Positions 22,136 to 34,470 of a stretch of 64,000 nucleotides of DNA are shown here, piece by piece (the first letter of the stretch is position 1; each line of letters starts with the position of its first letter). The position numbers were made by a program, and so were the translations under genes. A model generated the notes under the pieces. It saw only the letters and a list, made by a program, of their open reading frames with translations, had not been told where the DNA came from and did no database searches. Origin of the DNA: Tretioscincus oriximinensis (taxonomy: Eukaryota > Chordata > Lepidosauria > Squamata > Gymnophthalmidae); the NCBI GenBank assembly GCA_022410635.1, contig JAJVDF010000003.1, positions 5,935,161 through 5,999,160 of the forward strand, read 5' to 3'.

Positions 22136-23455
22136 TGAGCTGTGCAGTTTCACTATTTCTTATTATTCCGCAGTAATCCAATTGTGAGTCCATTCTCATG
22201 CACTTCTTCTTAATGAATGAGTATACTCCTTCTTAATGAATATAAAATATGTGAGAACCGATCTGAGAATTGTTTTTTTGTCTCACTGCACCTCGTGAGA
22301 TAATTCAGGACTTCCTTCAGGAGCCAATGAAATTTCATGTCTTTCCTCGAATCTTGGCAGACTTCTCGTGTGCTCTCGTGAGGGCATACCATACGGAGGT
22401 ATTATAATGTGAACGCAAAAGAACATACTACGGAATCAACATAGAAGTACTAAAAGGAAAAACCTCTGAAACAGATATTTGTAGCACATACATTGCTGAA
22501 CCTGTGTGATAATGTGAGGCAGAATTCTTCACAAAGTAACTATCATAGTGTGAGAAACACCTTGCCTGGATAGGGCCTCTACCTACCTACCTATATACCT
22601 GAAGAAGTGGATTTAGTTTGTGACAGGTTCTGCTTTCACTCTTTCTCTTGTAAGTCTCTAAGCTGCTACAACATCCCCTTGCTAGATACTTACAACAACT
22701 ATAGTTTTAGAGCATTTTTCAGCTGAATAAAGGGCACCCAGGTTTCAGCACAGAGAAGGCCTAGAGAGAGACTTGGCTTAAGAGAATTCAATGGAGACCT
22801 GCTATTCAGTCCTGCCCCCTGCCCCAAAAGTTTGATCTTTTGTCTTAAGATCAACTTTATCAGCTGACAGACACCCTTCATGAAACTGTTAAAAGGTCAA
22901 CGTCTGAAGCTGAGTGATAACTTGCCAGGACTGAAACAACTCAGAAACTGAAATGAAAGTAGAAATTAGAAATGAAACCAGCTATTTTGCTTACATTAGC
23001 ATCAACTTTTGTCAGCCCCTAAGAAAATACCTGAAGCAGAACCACAGCTGCAATAAATGGCTCAAGTTACTTTTTCCCCATGTGTTGTAAAGGATCAGGA
23101 CTTATTAATATCTAGCAGATAATTTCCAAAGTTCCTAAATAACATGCATGTGCAATTCGTTGTTTTAAAACAGCTGACTTCTTCTGACAGATGTGCGAAG
23201 TTTAATTTTTATTAGAATAAATATGTCCATTTCAAACTAATGCACAATAATCACATAGTTGCTTTTTAACTACCTACAGTCTTGAAGAATAGGTCTGAAA
23301 AACCACAAAATTGGTTTTGAACTGGACAGAAAACCAGAAGAATTTTATTTTTCCAGATTTAGTCCAGTTCTGAAGATGGTTTAAATGTGAGATCAGAGTG
23401 CAGAAACCTTTCAATGTACAAATTTCAGAAGAAGTGATGTCGCTGGTTAAAGCCC
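22136..23455. other. IRF2 intron 1 segment, mostly unique
   Basis: No gene is visible. A decayed plus-strand pLTR piece lies at 22590-22690 (CCTGAAGAAGTGGATTTAGT, then TTGTAAGTCTCTAAGCTGCT). The rest is AT-rich. Confidence 0.4.
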
Positions 23456-23459
23456 GTCA

Positions 23460-23610
23460 TTCTGATAATCTCTTAAATGCCATCTTTCAAGGCTGAAAAC
23501 ACATAGACATTGCAGCCTGATTTTGTAATGGATTTTGCTCCAACCCTCCATCATTCTTGTTAACCTTTTTTGCACCTTCTCCATATCCACAGAATCTTTT
23601 CTAGTGTGGT
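23460..23610 (-). mobile_element. CR1/L2-type LINE fragment
   Basis: CTTTCAAGGCTGAAAACACA, TTGCAGCC and TTTTTTGCACCTTCTCCATA parallel the LINE block at 41255-41355. Confidence 0.55.
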
Positions 23611-24230
23611 GATGTGATTCATTACCAGAATGAAACCATCAGCTCATTCTGAGTTAACCTAAAATGATTTTCAAAATGCATATTGTTCTCAAAACCAAAC
23701 ATTACACAACATAGCATCTTCTATGACTGCTATACCTGATTTCCATGCCACGTGGGTTCTATAATCTGCATCCACTCAGCTAAAGAATTATGAGTAGCAA
23801 CCCATTAGCTTTTAAACTCTGCAACCAATTTCTCCAGTGATTTTTTTCCTGGAGAGTATACAAACACTGTACTATAAATTCAAATTGTGCATCATTTTAT
23901 ACATCTATGCCACAAAACTGCACTGACAATGGTTAATTGATCAGCATCAAATGGAAGTACTGAATTTAAGTTATTAGTCATTCTTTATCCAAACCAGAAA
24001 CGATCCTGCTAGTTTCAGGGCAGAAGCTTCACTAAATAACTCTTTCCCATCTACTGAAATAGTTCTTCAAGAGCTTTTCTAAATACTACAGCATTCGGTT
24101 AATAATTTCTAGTTGTGCCAAATTCCATAATCATACCAGATTTAAAGATGAATAATATCCCCCAGCCAAAAAAATAAAGACTTTAACCACAGTCTTCCAA
24201 TACACTTGACAAATATATTTTACAGTACAT
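23611..24230. other. IRF2 intron 1 segment, nothing recognised
   Basis: AT-rich sequence with no open frame, repeat or motif that I can support. Confidence 0.4.
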
Positions 24231-24234
24231 CAGA

Positions 24235-24475
24235 TTCCCCTGGGGTTGCTCCAAGTTTATGGAATATTCTTCCCCTGAAATTCATCAACCATCATTATTG
24301 CAATTATTCATAAAATCCTTGAAGACGTCCCCCTTTCATCTGTTTTTGATTAAAGACATAGCTTCTTCTTCCCTACTTTCTGGTATTGTTTTAAAATGTT
24401 AATTTTGAATTCTTGCTTTTCTTATTAACCATCCAGAGACCTTCAGGTATAGTATGGGATATAAGGTTAAATAAA
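24235..24475 (+). mobile_element. L2-like LINE 3' end
   Basis: GGTTGCTCCAAGTTTATGGA, then CACCTTTCATC-like text and the tail CCTTCAGGTATAGTATGGGA followed by AAATAAAT. Parallels 3760-3990. Confidence 0.55.
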
Positions 24476-24800
24476 TATGTATTTATTTCCATTTCCATAC
24501 CGCCTCACACCCATAGGTCTCAGGGAAGTTAACAATAAAAACTGAATTAACATATTAAAACAACAATGTCTGAAATTAGGGAAGGGAAAGCTTAATTTTT
24601 CAGCCAAAGACCAGGTTAAAGAGATGCGCCTTCAACAGTTTTCTAAATGCAAACAGAGATGGTGATTGATGCACCTCAAGGGGAAGACTATTCCATAGTC
24701 TGGGGGTTTCCTCAGATGAGGGAGAAGACGTTCCTTTAGATATTTGGGGCCCAAATTATATAGATTACAGTTAATGCCTTGAATTGTGTCCGGCAGAAAA
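24476..24800 (-). mobile_element. L2-like LINE tail, opposite orientation
   Basis: TATTTATTTCCATTTCCATA with CACCCATAGGTCTCAGGGAA, then GACTATTCCATAGTCTGGGG and CGTTCCTTTAGATATTTGGG. These are shared with 90-200 and 42565-42760. Confidence 0.5.
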
Positions 24801-26040
24801 TATCGAAAGCACGTGTTCTAGTTTTTCTTAGTACTGTAAATGAATAGGTTTGCCTCCTGGTGATAATCAGGACACATGGCCCATTTTCTGATTATGCTAC
24901 ATGGTTTCCCCAGTTTTATCTGTCTTGGACAGGACTTGAAACCCAGAGAAGCTTCGGTGTAAGCAACGGCAAAGCAGATACCTCTTGCTAGTTTTCTCCA
25001 TTGGCTCAACAAAATGTATTATGGCAGTCTCACTGATAAGCAGAAGCACCCAGCAAAATGAGTTTGGAACAGAGATTTTTAAATTTACATTCCGCCCACA
25101 AAATTGACCCACCAGCTTACTCTTCCTGCTGCTTCCTGCCAGCATAAGAATATGTCCTTTAAATGTTTGACACCTGTTGATATAGCTTAAGTATAAATGA
25201 TGTCGCTGAGCCAGAAAAAAATCTGCGTGAGAAAAGAATGCCCAAGAGAACTCTGCTTTCTTACTGCCCCATCAGTTAAACCTATGTCGTAACAATAAAA
25301 CCCCATTACAACTGTGTTCACGCTTATGGTTTTAATCCAGCTTCAATCTGATACATCAGCTAAGTAGCAAGATCTTCTTTTACTTTAGATGTTCTCTAAC
25401 TCAGGTGTTCCCACCTTTGGATTACATAACATGGGTGGAAAATTGCAATTCGCTTTGCTGAAGTGTTCTTCCATTCTTAAGGTGGAGTGAAGCTAGATTA
25501 AAACATAGGTGTGATTGCAACCTTAGTGTAAACATAATGCCCCAAAAAATCTTTATTTGAGAAATATACCTTATGAAAAATTAAGTCACAAGATGTAGTT
25601 TCGCAATGGGAAATTCAGCCTCTCCAAATCTGCATTCAATTCATGAGTCTACATATGATCTTTAGGGAACCCAACAGAGTTCCCCAGATTAATCTGCACA
25701 CTAATTATAGGATTCAAGGAGCTTCGGTCTGTTCAGAGGTTGGAGCTACTCCAGGGTGTAAAGAGGCACCCGTCCTATTTTAAGGAACATAGCAGATGAG
25801 AATCTTCTGGATAAATAGTTTGGTCAAGACTCCTTACAAAAAGTACAAAAGAGTTACAGGGAAATCAGAAACATTCAAGTTGTGCATTAAATACAGATTA
25901 CATGGTAGCCAAAGGCACCAGATTTACTTTTGGTTGAACCAGTTGATGAGTTCACAATCTTAACACTTAGGCTAACTGGGGTCTTTGATTCCTGGCAGCA
26001 GACATGACACAAAATACCCTTCATTTTTCTGAGCCAGCAA
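24801..26040. other. IRF2 intron 1 segment, nothing recognised
   Basis: No supported gene or repeat. Confidence 0.35.
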
Positions 26041-26490
26041 ACTATTTTATTTTTTATAGTTTAATTACTTATTTATATTTATATTTCACCTTATGTCCAA
26101 GGGTCCCAGGGTAGACCACACTAAAATAACAACAAAAATACCTAAAATTGGTTAGTTAAAAATGCTCATAGTGTTTGCGAGGAGAGGGGACACAGTTAGC
26201 ACAATAGAAGACTGACTAAATAAATAACAGTATAGGTACCAGGTGCACCTCAGAAAGAAAACTATGTCATGATCAGGGCTGCCACAAAGAAAGCTCTCCC
26301 TCTCCTTTGTTGAGTAAAGGTGGTGGGACCATCTTAGGATACAGGCAGGTCAAGGGACACACCTTTGAAATGCCTGGCCTTTGGCTGAGAAAATTGCTGT
26401 CCCTTCACTGTTTTTAACATGTTGTGTTTTTATTGTTAACCAACCTGAGACCTTCGGGTATAGAAATGTAAATCAATCAATCAATAAATA
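26041..26490. repeat. Decayed interspersed repeat tails
   Basis: TATTTATATTTATATTTCAC with CCAAGGGTCCCAGGGTAGAC at the left, and CCAACCTGAGACCTTCGGGT followed by AATCAATCAATAAATAAAT at the right. These are tail modules shared with other repeats of the window. Confidence 0.45.
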
Positions 26491-27394
26491 AATCTGTGAG
26501 ACAACTGCATTGCCTTGGCCGGCCCGCTGTACCTGTTGTGTGAAAGAACCTGAGTTCATCTAAAATTCAGAATGCAAGAACCAGTTCCCTGAACAGTTAC
26601 TCTCGGCCTCCATCTTAGCAACTTTTTAATCTTAATTAAAAATTGTTCTATTTTGTAGACCCTTTGGTACTAGTAATTAAATTTTTATTTATCCACTGTT
26701 TTGAAGTATCTTGTATTAATTTTCATTTTGTGCATTCACATAACGTATGTTTTTAATCATTTCTTACGTTTATCTAATTGTAAATTGGTTGTATTTAATC
26801 TGTTTTTTACTGCACCACTGTACATCAATGGTGCTATATATGGTAAATAAATAAAAGAAGAAGAATTATGTAATGGAAGAGAGGAAAAGGTGGTTTTCTT
26901 CCCCCAAAGGTCTTGACTATTGGCTGGTTGAGTTTTAAAATGTTGCTAAGGATGGTTTCTGTTTTCGGTGGACAAGCAAGGATTTGTGAAGAGTAAGTGG
27001 GACTGCTGATGAGCATTTGCATTTCTTTTTCTTTTTTCCAATGGCACCTGCTCTCCTACATGTTTCAAGAACTTGCTTGATGTGTAGGCTAGTTGCTAAT
27101 GCTGAGTGCCAGAGCAAAAAGGAAAATAAGAGATCCAGGTTAAATGAGGAAATGGAACTGTCATGGGATGCTCAATTTTGAAAGTGTGTGTACATCTTCT
27201 GTCTTCATCACCATACCACATGTTGACCTCCTTCTTGGGCCTAGCCCTAATCTGGCCTCTCCTCATCTTCGTCACTTTCTATATGTGGAACTAGTGTTAG
27301 TTCAGTAACTTTCAGCAAGGGTGAAAAATAAGCTTAGGGGACTTCTATGATTTCAGATGTATTTCTTAAGGGCAAACTAACCTTGCCTAAAGCT
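26491..27394. other. IRF2 intron 1 segment, nothing recognised
   Basis: No gene or strong repeat is seen. Confidence 0.35.
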
Positions 27395-27965
27395 TCAGAT
27401 GCTAGGGATGGTCACATCTGGCCTCTGCACCAGAAAAATAAATGGGCATAAATCAGATATTCTGAAAGGCAACACATAGAAAAACTGGAGTCTCCCATGG
27501 TATTCCATCCTAGACTTCAGAACAGCAGTCTGTGACCAAAGAAACCACAAAGGAAGATTTGAAAGAGAAGCAGCAGAACTAGAAGACACCCACAAATTCC
27601 AGTTCATTTACAAGGTCCTGAAAAAGAAAGAATGGCTTTCTGGCACAAGACATATGGCACCTCAACCTCTGGAGACACTATGGGATTGATCTTAGTTCCA
27701 TTTTCCTGCATATATTTTATTGCAGTATTTTCACCTAGCTTCACTTCTTACTCCCAGGCACTCTCTTCCACTTAAAAAGATCAATTACTATACTTGACCC
27801 AGTTAACCACCCACATTTACACTTCTGTCATTTCCAGCATTCAGTTTGACACCTGAAGTAGACTTCTCTACAAAAGTGCATGCTGCCTCCTTTTTTCTTG
27901 TTAAGTCTCTAATGCGACCTATCCTTGCCAGCTTTTCTGGATTCCGACTAACACAGCTATTTCTT
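27395..27965 (+). mobile_element. Penelope-like element remnant: endonuclease end plus 3' pLTR
   Basis: The plus strand near 27435-27630 reads KINGHKSDIL, then (after a stop) WSLPWYSILDFRTAVCDQRN, RFEREAAELEDTHKFQFIYK. This resembles the C-terminal GIY-YIG endonuclease region of vertebrate Penelope-like elements (INGHKSDI...R..RE.AELQFI.K). A non-coding stretch leads to a decayed pLTR: ACCTGAAGTAGACTTCTCTA at 27852, then TTGTTAAGTCTCTAATGCGA. Confidence 0.65.
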
Positions 27966-28072
27966 TGAGTGCCAAATCAAGCTAATCCGGACTGACTATA
28001 ATAGTTCTACCACGACACGCACATAAACAGCTGATGCCCAACTCAACAGAGTTAAGAAATTGTAGTGGTCTT

Positions 28073-28425
28073 CAGGGTGGATTTGATTTAAATCTAACTG
28101 ATTTAAATCACTAGTCAGTAAGGCTTGATTTAAATCAGTGATTTAAATCAAAGTTTCTACCTAAACTAGTTCTTACTATTTTAACATGCAAGTAGATGAA
28201 GATTTTTAGAATCACTTTTTATATTACTTTTTTCTCCCCAGTTTAATGGGTTAATCATTCATATTTGGACACCACTGTTCTGTTGTACTTAGGAAGGAGA
28301 AAAATAATCCTGACCTTAATAACAATTTAAATAGATTTATTCAACTGAAACAATAACAACATTACAGCATAAGTTATTTGCTTAAACAAACATCCATGTT
28401 TGTTAACTAATTTGGCTAAACAATA

Positions 28426-28461
<36 letters not shown>

Positions 28462-29244
28462 AAACTTAGACTGTCAGCCCAGCCTTACCGATAGGCGAAG
28501 GAGCTTCATTAAAATATTCCCAAACTGGGTCTCTTTTACGGCCTGCTGCCATTATAAGGAAAGAATGTAATAAACCTCAGATCCTACACACAAACAGATC
28601 CAGACTTGTCTGTCTGTGGCTATGCTGCAGTATTGTGCTCAAAGTTTCACTTTCATTTTCTTATCTGATTGCCCTTCCTCCTCCTCACACTTAGATTCAC
28701 ATTCTTCTTGTGTTGTGCAGATCTATTCCACTCCAAACAATCAGAAACATATTGTCTAACTTCTTGGCACTGAAGGGGTTGATTCTGTATTCATAGGTTT
28801 GTAGAACAATAGGATTAAGGTCTTTTTCTCAACTCTGTTCATGTTGTAACATTTTTGCTGTGAAGAAGAGGCTGGGACCTCTGCGGAGTCAAATTCAGTT
28901 TTGAGAACTGCGTAGGTAAAGCGAGCGTCTGTGATAATATAGGAGAGAAACTGCCCACTAATCCTACAGAAACCTCTGGAAGACCATGGCATTGTGAATG
29001 TTACACATATACAGCCTTTATTCTACTGAGTTAAACAACTCAGCTTTATCTCATGATGGAAGAACCTTTGGATGGTAAAATATTTTCCTCAAAAAGCAGT
29101 TTATTGAAAAAACCCCGATTTAAATAAAAAAACCCCGATTTAAATAAAAAAAAACCCGATTTAAATTAAAAAAATCCGATTTAAATAAAAAAAATCCAAT
29201 TTTTTTAATTTTTTTTTAAAAAACATTGATTTTTATCCACCCTG
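28073..29244. mobile_element. Non-autonomous hAT-type DNA transposon, 1,172 bp
   Basis: Terminal inverted repeats CAGGGTGGAT...ATCCACCCTG. Both sides carry the 8-bp duplication GTGGTCTT (28065-28072 and 29245-29252), the target-site length typical of hAT elements. Subterminal regions are built of GATTTAAATC motifs, including a run of about 20-bp repeats (GATTTAAATAAAAAAACCCC-like) at 29114-29205. A (TA)n run lies at 28429-28458. No transposase frame is visible. Confidence 0.9.
28429..28458. repeat. (TA)n microsatellite
   Basis: About 14 TA units inside the hAT-type element. Confidence 0.9.
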
Positions 29245-29514
29245 GTGGTCTTAGTAGGCAACAAACTGTTAAAAGATGTTTAAGATGTCGCTTTGGTTAT
29301 AAACTGCTGCTGTCTTATTAATATTATTATGGACTCCCAGTAACTGAGAAAAAAACCATCTTGACTCCCATTGCAGAAAAAATTAGAATATTAGAATTTT
29401 ATTGGAAAGACAGAAAGTCACTGTCACAAAACTGCTCACAAAAACTAAACACTGGAAATGAAACAGAATCTTACAGCTGAAATATACATCCTAAAAGGTA
29501 TTTTCTCATTATTT

Positions 29515-29770
29515 CTAGTCCTTCCGTGTGCCAATGAGAACAAGACTGATCAGTCTACTTCACAACATCCCTTCAGAAGCTTGTAGACAGCTATCACGCT
29601 TCAACTCAGTCTTCTCATTTGCAGGCTAAACATCTCTAGACCCTTCAACTGTTCTTCATAAGACTTGGTTTCCAGACTAATCACCACCAGGGTGACTCTT
29701 CCTTCCTGATCCAATTTCTCAATGTTCTTTTAAAATTGGGGAGGCCAGAAATGAACACAGGATGCTAGTA
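29515..29770 (-). mobile_element. CR1-type LINE fragment
   Basis: AGTCCTTCCGTGTGCCAATG, TTGTAGACAGCTATCACGCT and AATTGGGGAGGCCAGAAATG are CR1 3'-region landmarks on the reverse strand; compare 31838-32060. Confidence 0.65.
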
Positions 29771-30970
29771 TGTTTGATTTGTTTGTTTTTTGACTGAGGA
29801 AATAAGTTAATATGACAGAGTTTTAAAATGCATTCAAAAAAATATTTTCATGCCATGAACTACTGAACGATCACAGCAAAGACTGATTAATCACACAAAC
29901 AAGCTCTTCTCATTTTCTGCCCATCACAAAACATTTTGTCACAAGATAGGGACACTTTGGTACCTTAGCTTCATTGTGCCACTTAGTGCATGAGAATACA
30001 GTAGATCCATGTGTTTTTCCTTTTATGATTCACAGAAATCTTACACCAGAAATAAATAGCTTCTAAGAAAACCCCTTCCTTTTTGCAGGAAGTCCTGTTT
30101 TAAAACAGAAACATGTCACAGGTTAACTAACAGACTGTATGTGATATAAGATTTCCGTTGACTTAGGACACAAGCCTTTCAAGATTATTATTAGTCATCC
30201 CTTAATTTTTGAAATGTCATTGTCTTGTAATCAAAAGCAATACCTATTTGTAATTTAAAAAATCTACAATAACGTGGCAGGTTGTTCCTAAAGTGGCACA
30301 GGCCTGATCACATTGGCAGTGTGACACAGGGTACCCCAAAATGCTCCAAAACATTTTGTATTGCATATTATTAAAAAAAAAAACACACCAAAGGCTAGGA
30401 AAAAAAGTCCTTAACCAATCAACCAAAATTCCACCAATATTCATAAGCTAAAATAAAGTTTGGCAAACATACAAGCACAATGTGATGGACCTCTTTCACC
30501 TTGCTTTGGCTTTATTTCTGCTTTTATTGTTAGCCTCCCTGAAACCTTTGGATATAGTTTGGGATATACGTTTAAATAAACAGAATCCTACAGATTGGAA
30601 ACCCCCTGCTCAAAGCAGGATTCACTAGAACACCCCAGACAGGAGGCTGTTCTCACAAGGGGAAAAACCAGGCTTTGTGCTGGGTGCATGCAGTTCCCTT
30701 ATAATCCAGAGGGGCTTCACTTTTGCAATGCATTGTTTACAAAGCCACACACACATTGCCACAACAGAGTTTGCCCTCAAAACCAACACATGTGCACTAC
30801 TTTCCAATTCGAGCTAACTGTGCTCTGGCTACGGTTTGCTGTAATGGGAGCACCTGTGCGCAAATGCTGCAAATGCTGTCAATCTGGTCTCTTCTATTCA
30901 GAATAAACGTTGACTGGGGCTGTACATTTCTGCTAAGGAGACAACAGCACTTTTGAATTATTTTTTTACT
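29771..30970. other. IRF2 intron 1 segment
   Basis: Mostly unique. An L2-like tail lies at 30490-30590 (ATTGTTAGCCTCCCTGAAAC, then GGATATACGTTTAAATAAA). The short open frames look random. Confidence 0.35.
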
Positions 30971-31032
30971 GTTGTTGGGGCCTAGTTTTGTGCATACATC
31001 AACATATATATTTTCAATTCATTTTTGCTTAT

Positions 31033-31295
31033 GGTGGTTTACTTTTGCGCAAAAGTGGAGCAGCTTAAAAAAGGGGGCGAAGTGGGGCGTAGAAAGAAGA
31101 ACAGAGCATGGAAAGAAGAGCAGGGTATGGGGTGCTGGAAGAGTATATATAATTATAGTCTTCCAGCAAAAATTGATTTTCTTACAGAGGGTTACTTTTG
31201 CGCAAAACTGGGGCAGCTTTTAAAAAATGGAATGAAGCAGGGCATGGAAAGAAGAATGAAGGGAAAAGAGCAGAGAGTGCAGTGCTGGAAGTGGA
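31033..31295. repeat. Imperfect direct duplication, about 155-bp period
   Basis: TTACTTTTGCGCAAAAGTGG then GCATGGAAAGAAGAGCAGGG (31038 onward) recurs as TTACTTTTGCGCAAAACTGG then GCATGGAAAGAAGAATGAAG (31193 onward), each ending near GTGCTGGAAG. Confidence 0.7.
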
Positions 31296-31302
31296 GTGGG
31301 CA

Positions 31303-34300
31303 CAGAACATAAGAACATAAGAAGAGCCATACTGGATCGGGCCAGAACCCATGAAGTCCAACATTGTCTCACACAGAGGCCCACCAGATGCACCTGGGCA
31401 GCCTGAACAGAGGAAAGCAAAATATGCTCCTGTTCATGACTCCCTACAAATGGTATTTAGGAGTCTTTCCTGTTGCTCCATCTCGGAGGCAACATCCAGG
31501 CATCCATCCTAGTATCCATTTATACCCTTGGTGTCCATAAACCTATCTAGTCCTGTCTTGAAGAGGAAGAGGAGTGGGGTGCAGGAAGAAGACACCCCAC
31601 TGGGTTCTGAAAACAGAGCACCCAAACAAATGTGGATGGAGAAGCCAACATAATTGTTGTGCAAATAGCGAAATGGAACTAGGAACAGAATAAAAGGACA
31701 AGGTGGAATTGTATTCACTTCGATGGTACCAAAACTGCTTCTTTCACCACTGTGAGAATTCAGCCTCACTGTCAGAAAGTTTTTTACAATATCTAATCTA
31801 GATCTACTTCCTTGCAGTTTCATCCCATGTTTTTAGTCCTTCCATGTGCCAATGAGAACAAAGCTGGTCCCTCTACACTGTGACAACAGCCCTTCAGGTA
31901 TTTGTAGACAGCTATCAGGTTTCTTCGCCATCTTCTCTTCAGCATACTAAACATCCCTAGATCTTTTAACCTTCCTCACAGGATATGCTTTCCAAATTAC
32001 TTAACAGCTTTCAACTTCTTTATCAACTTCTTTATCAATATTCTTATTAAATTGGGATGCCCAAATACTCTAAACTTATGACCAAAGTAACATAGAAATA
32101 ATTGCTTCACGTGGTTTAGATTCTATGCACCTCTTAATACACCCCAGGATTGTGCCATTTTTGCAGCTGCTTCACACTGTTGATTCATGTTTAATCTCTG
32201 ATCTAACAATACATCCTGGTCTTTTTCATATGTGCTGCTGCTAAGGCAGATTCTTCTCATTCAATACATACTATTTTAATTTTTCTTGCACAGATATAGG
32301 ACCATTCATTTCTCCATCAGCTTGTCTAGATCTTTTTGAATCCTCTCTCTCGTTTAATATTAGTAATCCCTCCTAGCTTTGTGTCATCAGCAAATTTGAC
32401 CATTTTCCTTCAATTCCCTCATTTACGTTACTTACAAAAAACACCATTGGGCCCAAAATAGTACCTTGTGGTCCCCCTTTTGAAACTTTCTTCCAATTGG
32501 ATGTATAACCATTTATTTCCACTCTCTAAGTACGATCACTAAGCCAGTTTTGAATCCACATGTTGTCTTGCCAGTCCCATTTTTCAATAAGGATGGTATC
32601 AGATACTTTGTCAAATGCTTTCCTAAAGTCATAAGAACATTAGAACATAAGAGGAGCCCTGCAGAATTGGGCCGGAGCACTCTGTTTCACACAGTGGCCC
32701 ACTAATTGCATCTGGGCAGTCTGAAACAGAGGAAGGCAAAATCTTCACCTACTCTTGACTCCCTGCAAATGGTACTTTGGGAATGCTGCCTGCTGCTCCA
32801 TCCCAGAGGCAGCATCAAAAGATCCACCCTAATAGATATTTATATCCTTAGTGTCCACAAGCCTGTCTAATCCTGTCTTAAAGCTTTCTAGGCTGCTAGA
32901 TATACTTTGTCTACTTGATTTTCCTGATTGACCCATTCAGTGATTCTAGCATAGAAAGGAATTAGATTAGTCTAGCATGATTTGTTTGTTACAAATCCAT
33001 GTTGAATCTGATTAATTATTGCATTCCCATCCTAGTGCTGGCATACATGCTGTTTAATTACTTGTTCAAGGAACTTTTCTGGTATTGAAATTAATCTTAC
33101 AGGCCTGTAGTTTCCTGGGTCCATATTTTTCCCTTTTCTGAAGATAGGGACATCATTTGCACTTCTTCAATTTATCAGGAATTATCGTGTTCTCCATGAG
33201 TTTTCAAAGATCAAGGCAAGTGGTTCCACTATTACCTCTCTAGTTCCTTCAGTGCCCTGGGATGTAGTTCATCTGGGCATGGTGACTTGAATTCTTTTAA
33301 ATTAGCTAAGACTTCCCTCATCTTTTCTATTAAGAACCTTAATTCTCTTGTTCCTTCAGTAACACAATGAAGGTCAGTTGTTATTATATTTCCTTTCTCA
33401 GAAAAAAAAACAAATGTAAAATTCAGCTTTCTCAGTATCACATTTGATCAATTTACCACTTTCACTCTGTAAAAATCCAATAGCATCTTTTCTTTTCCTG
33501 TTGACATACCCCAAAACTTGCAAGGCTGTTATTAAGATCTGGGTTCATCCACTGTGGCCTCTTTAGATGCTTCCCATTTTTCCTTCTTTTAATGATTCCA
33601 GAATCTCATTTTGGAAGATTTCTCATCCTTCTTGGACATTTCTGTCCTTTAGGACATCTGACCATTGAATCAACCAAAATCTGTTCCTTTGAAATCCAGT
33701 CTTGAAGTCTGGGTCCGCTCAGGTCTTCCTCCTCATTTTGTAAAATTGAAGGATGACATGGTTACTGCCTCCTATGATCCCAGCCATGCATATTTCTTCA
33801 ACCAATTCCTCCCTGTTGGTAAGACTTACACCCTGAATAGTAGATCCCCTTGTTTTTTCTTCCACTTTTTAGAAAGTAAATGTATTGGCAAGAGGGTAAA
33901 AAATTATTAGACCCGTGACTTTTGCCTGAGAGAGATTCCCAACAAATGTCTGAATAATTAAAATCTCTTATAATCACTTTATTTGATAGTCATCGGATGT
34001 AGGAAGAGTTCATCCATATCTTCTGTTTGTCCAGGAGGGACAATAAACTCCAATAAACTCCGTGGTTCTATTCTTGTATTCTTATCCAGAGTTTCAATTC
34101 TCTGAAACTTGAATCTCTGAGAACACCTCTTCCACTTCTGCTAGTCTGTTTCTTACAAATAAGTTGTAACCTCTAAGCTTTGTATTCCAATCATGTGTCT
34201 CACCCCACCAAGTTTCAGTGATACCAATGACACCATATTTATTTTCCTGTATTGGGTCTCCAGTACTCCTTGTTTGTTTCCCATGCTATGTACATTACTG

Positions 34301-34470
34301 TTGAAGTGTTTAAGTTTGTGACTTTGCTTGACTTCTCTGATTTCCTCCATGTTTTGCCTTTATTCTTCTCTTTTTTGGGGGTAGTATTATTATCATCTGC
34401 AATCACTAGGTGTGCATTTTGGTTTGTCTTTTTACTCCCCTTCCCTTTTGCTTTAGTTTAAAGCCCTCCT
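31303..34470 (-). mobile_element. Composite CR1/L2-type LINE block
   Basis: LINE tail complement at 31305-31560. CR1-like 3' region at 31838-32625 (CAGCAAATTTGACCATTTTC, ACCATTGGGCCCAAAATAGT). A nested second LINE tail lies at 32630-32900. Upstream RT/linker sequence follows to 34470 (for example minus-strand MREVLANLKEFKSPCPDELH near 33240-33330). It is decayed, with no intact frame. Confidence 0.7.
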
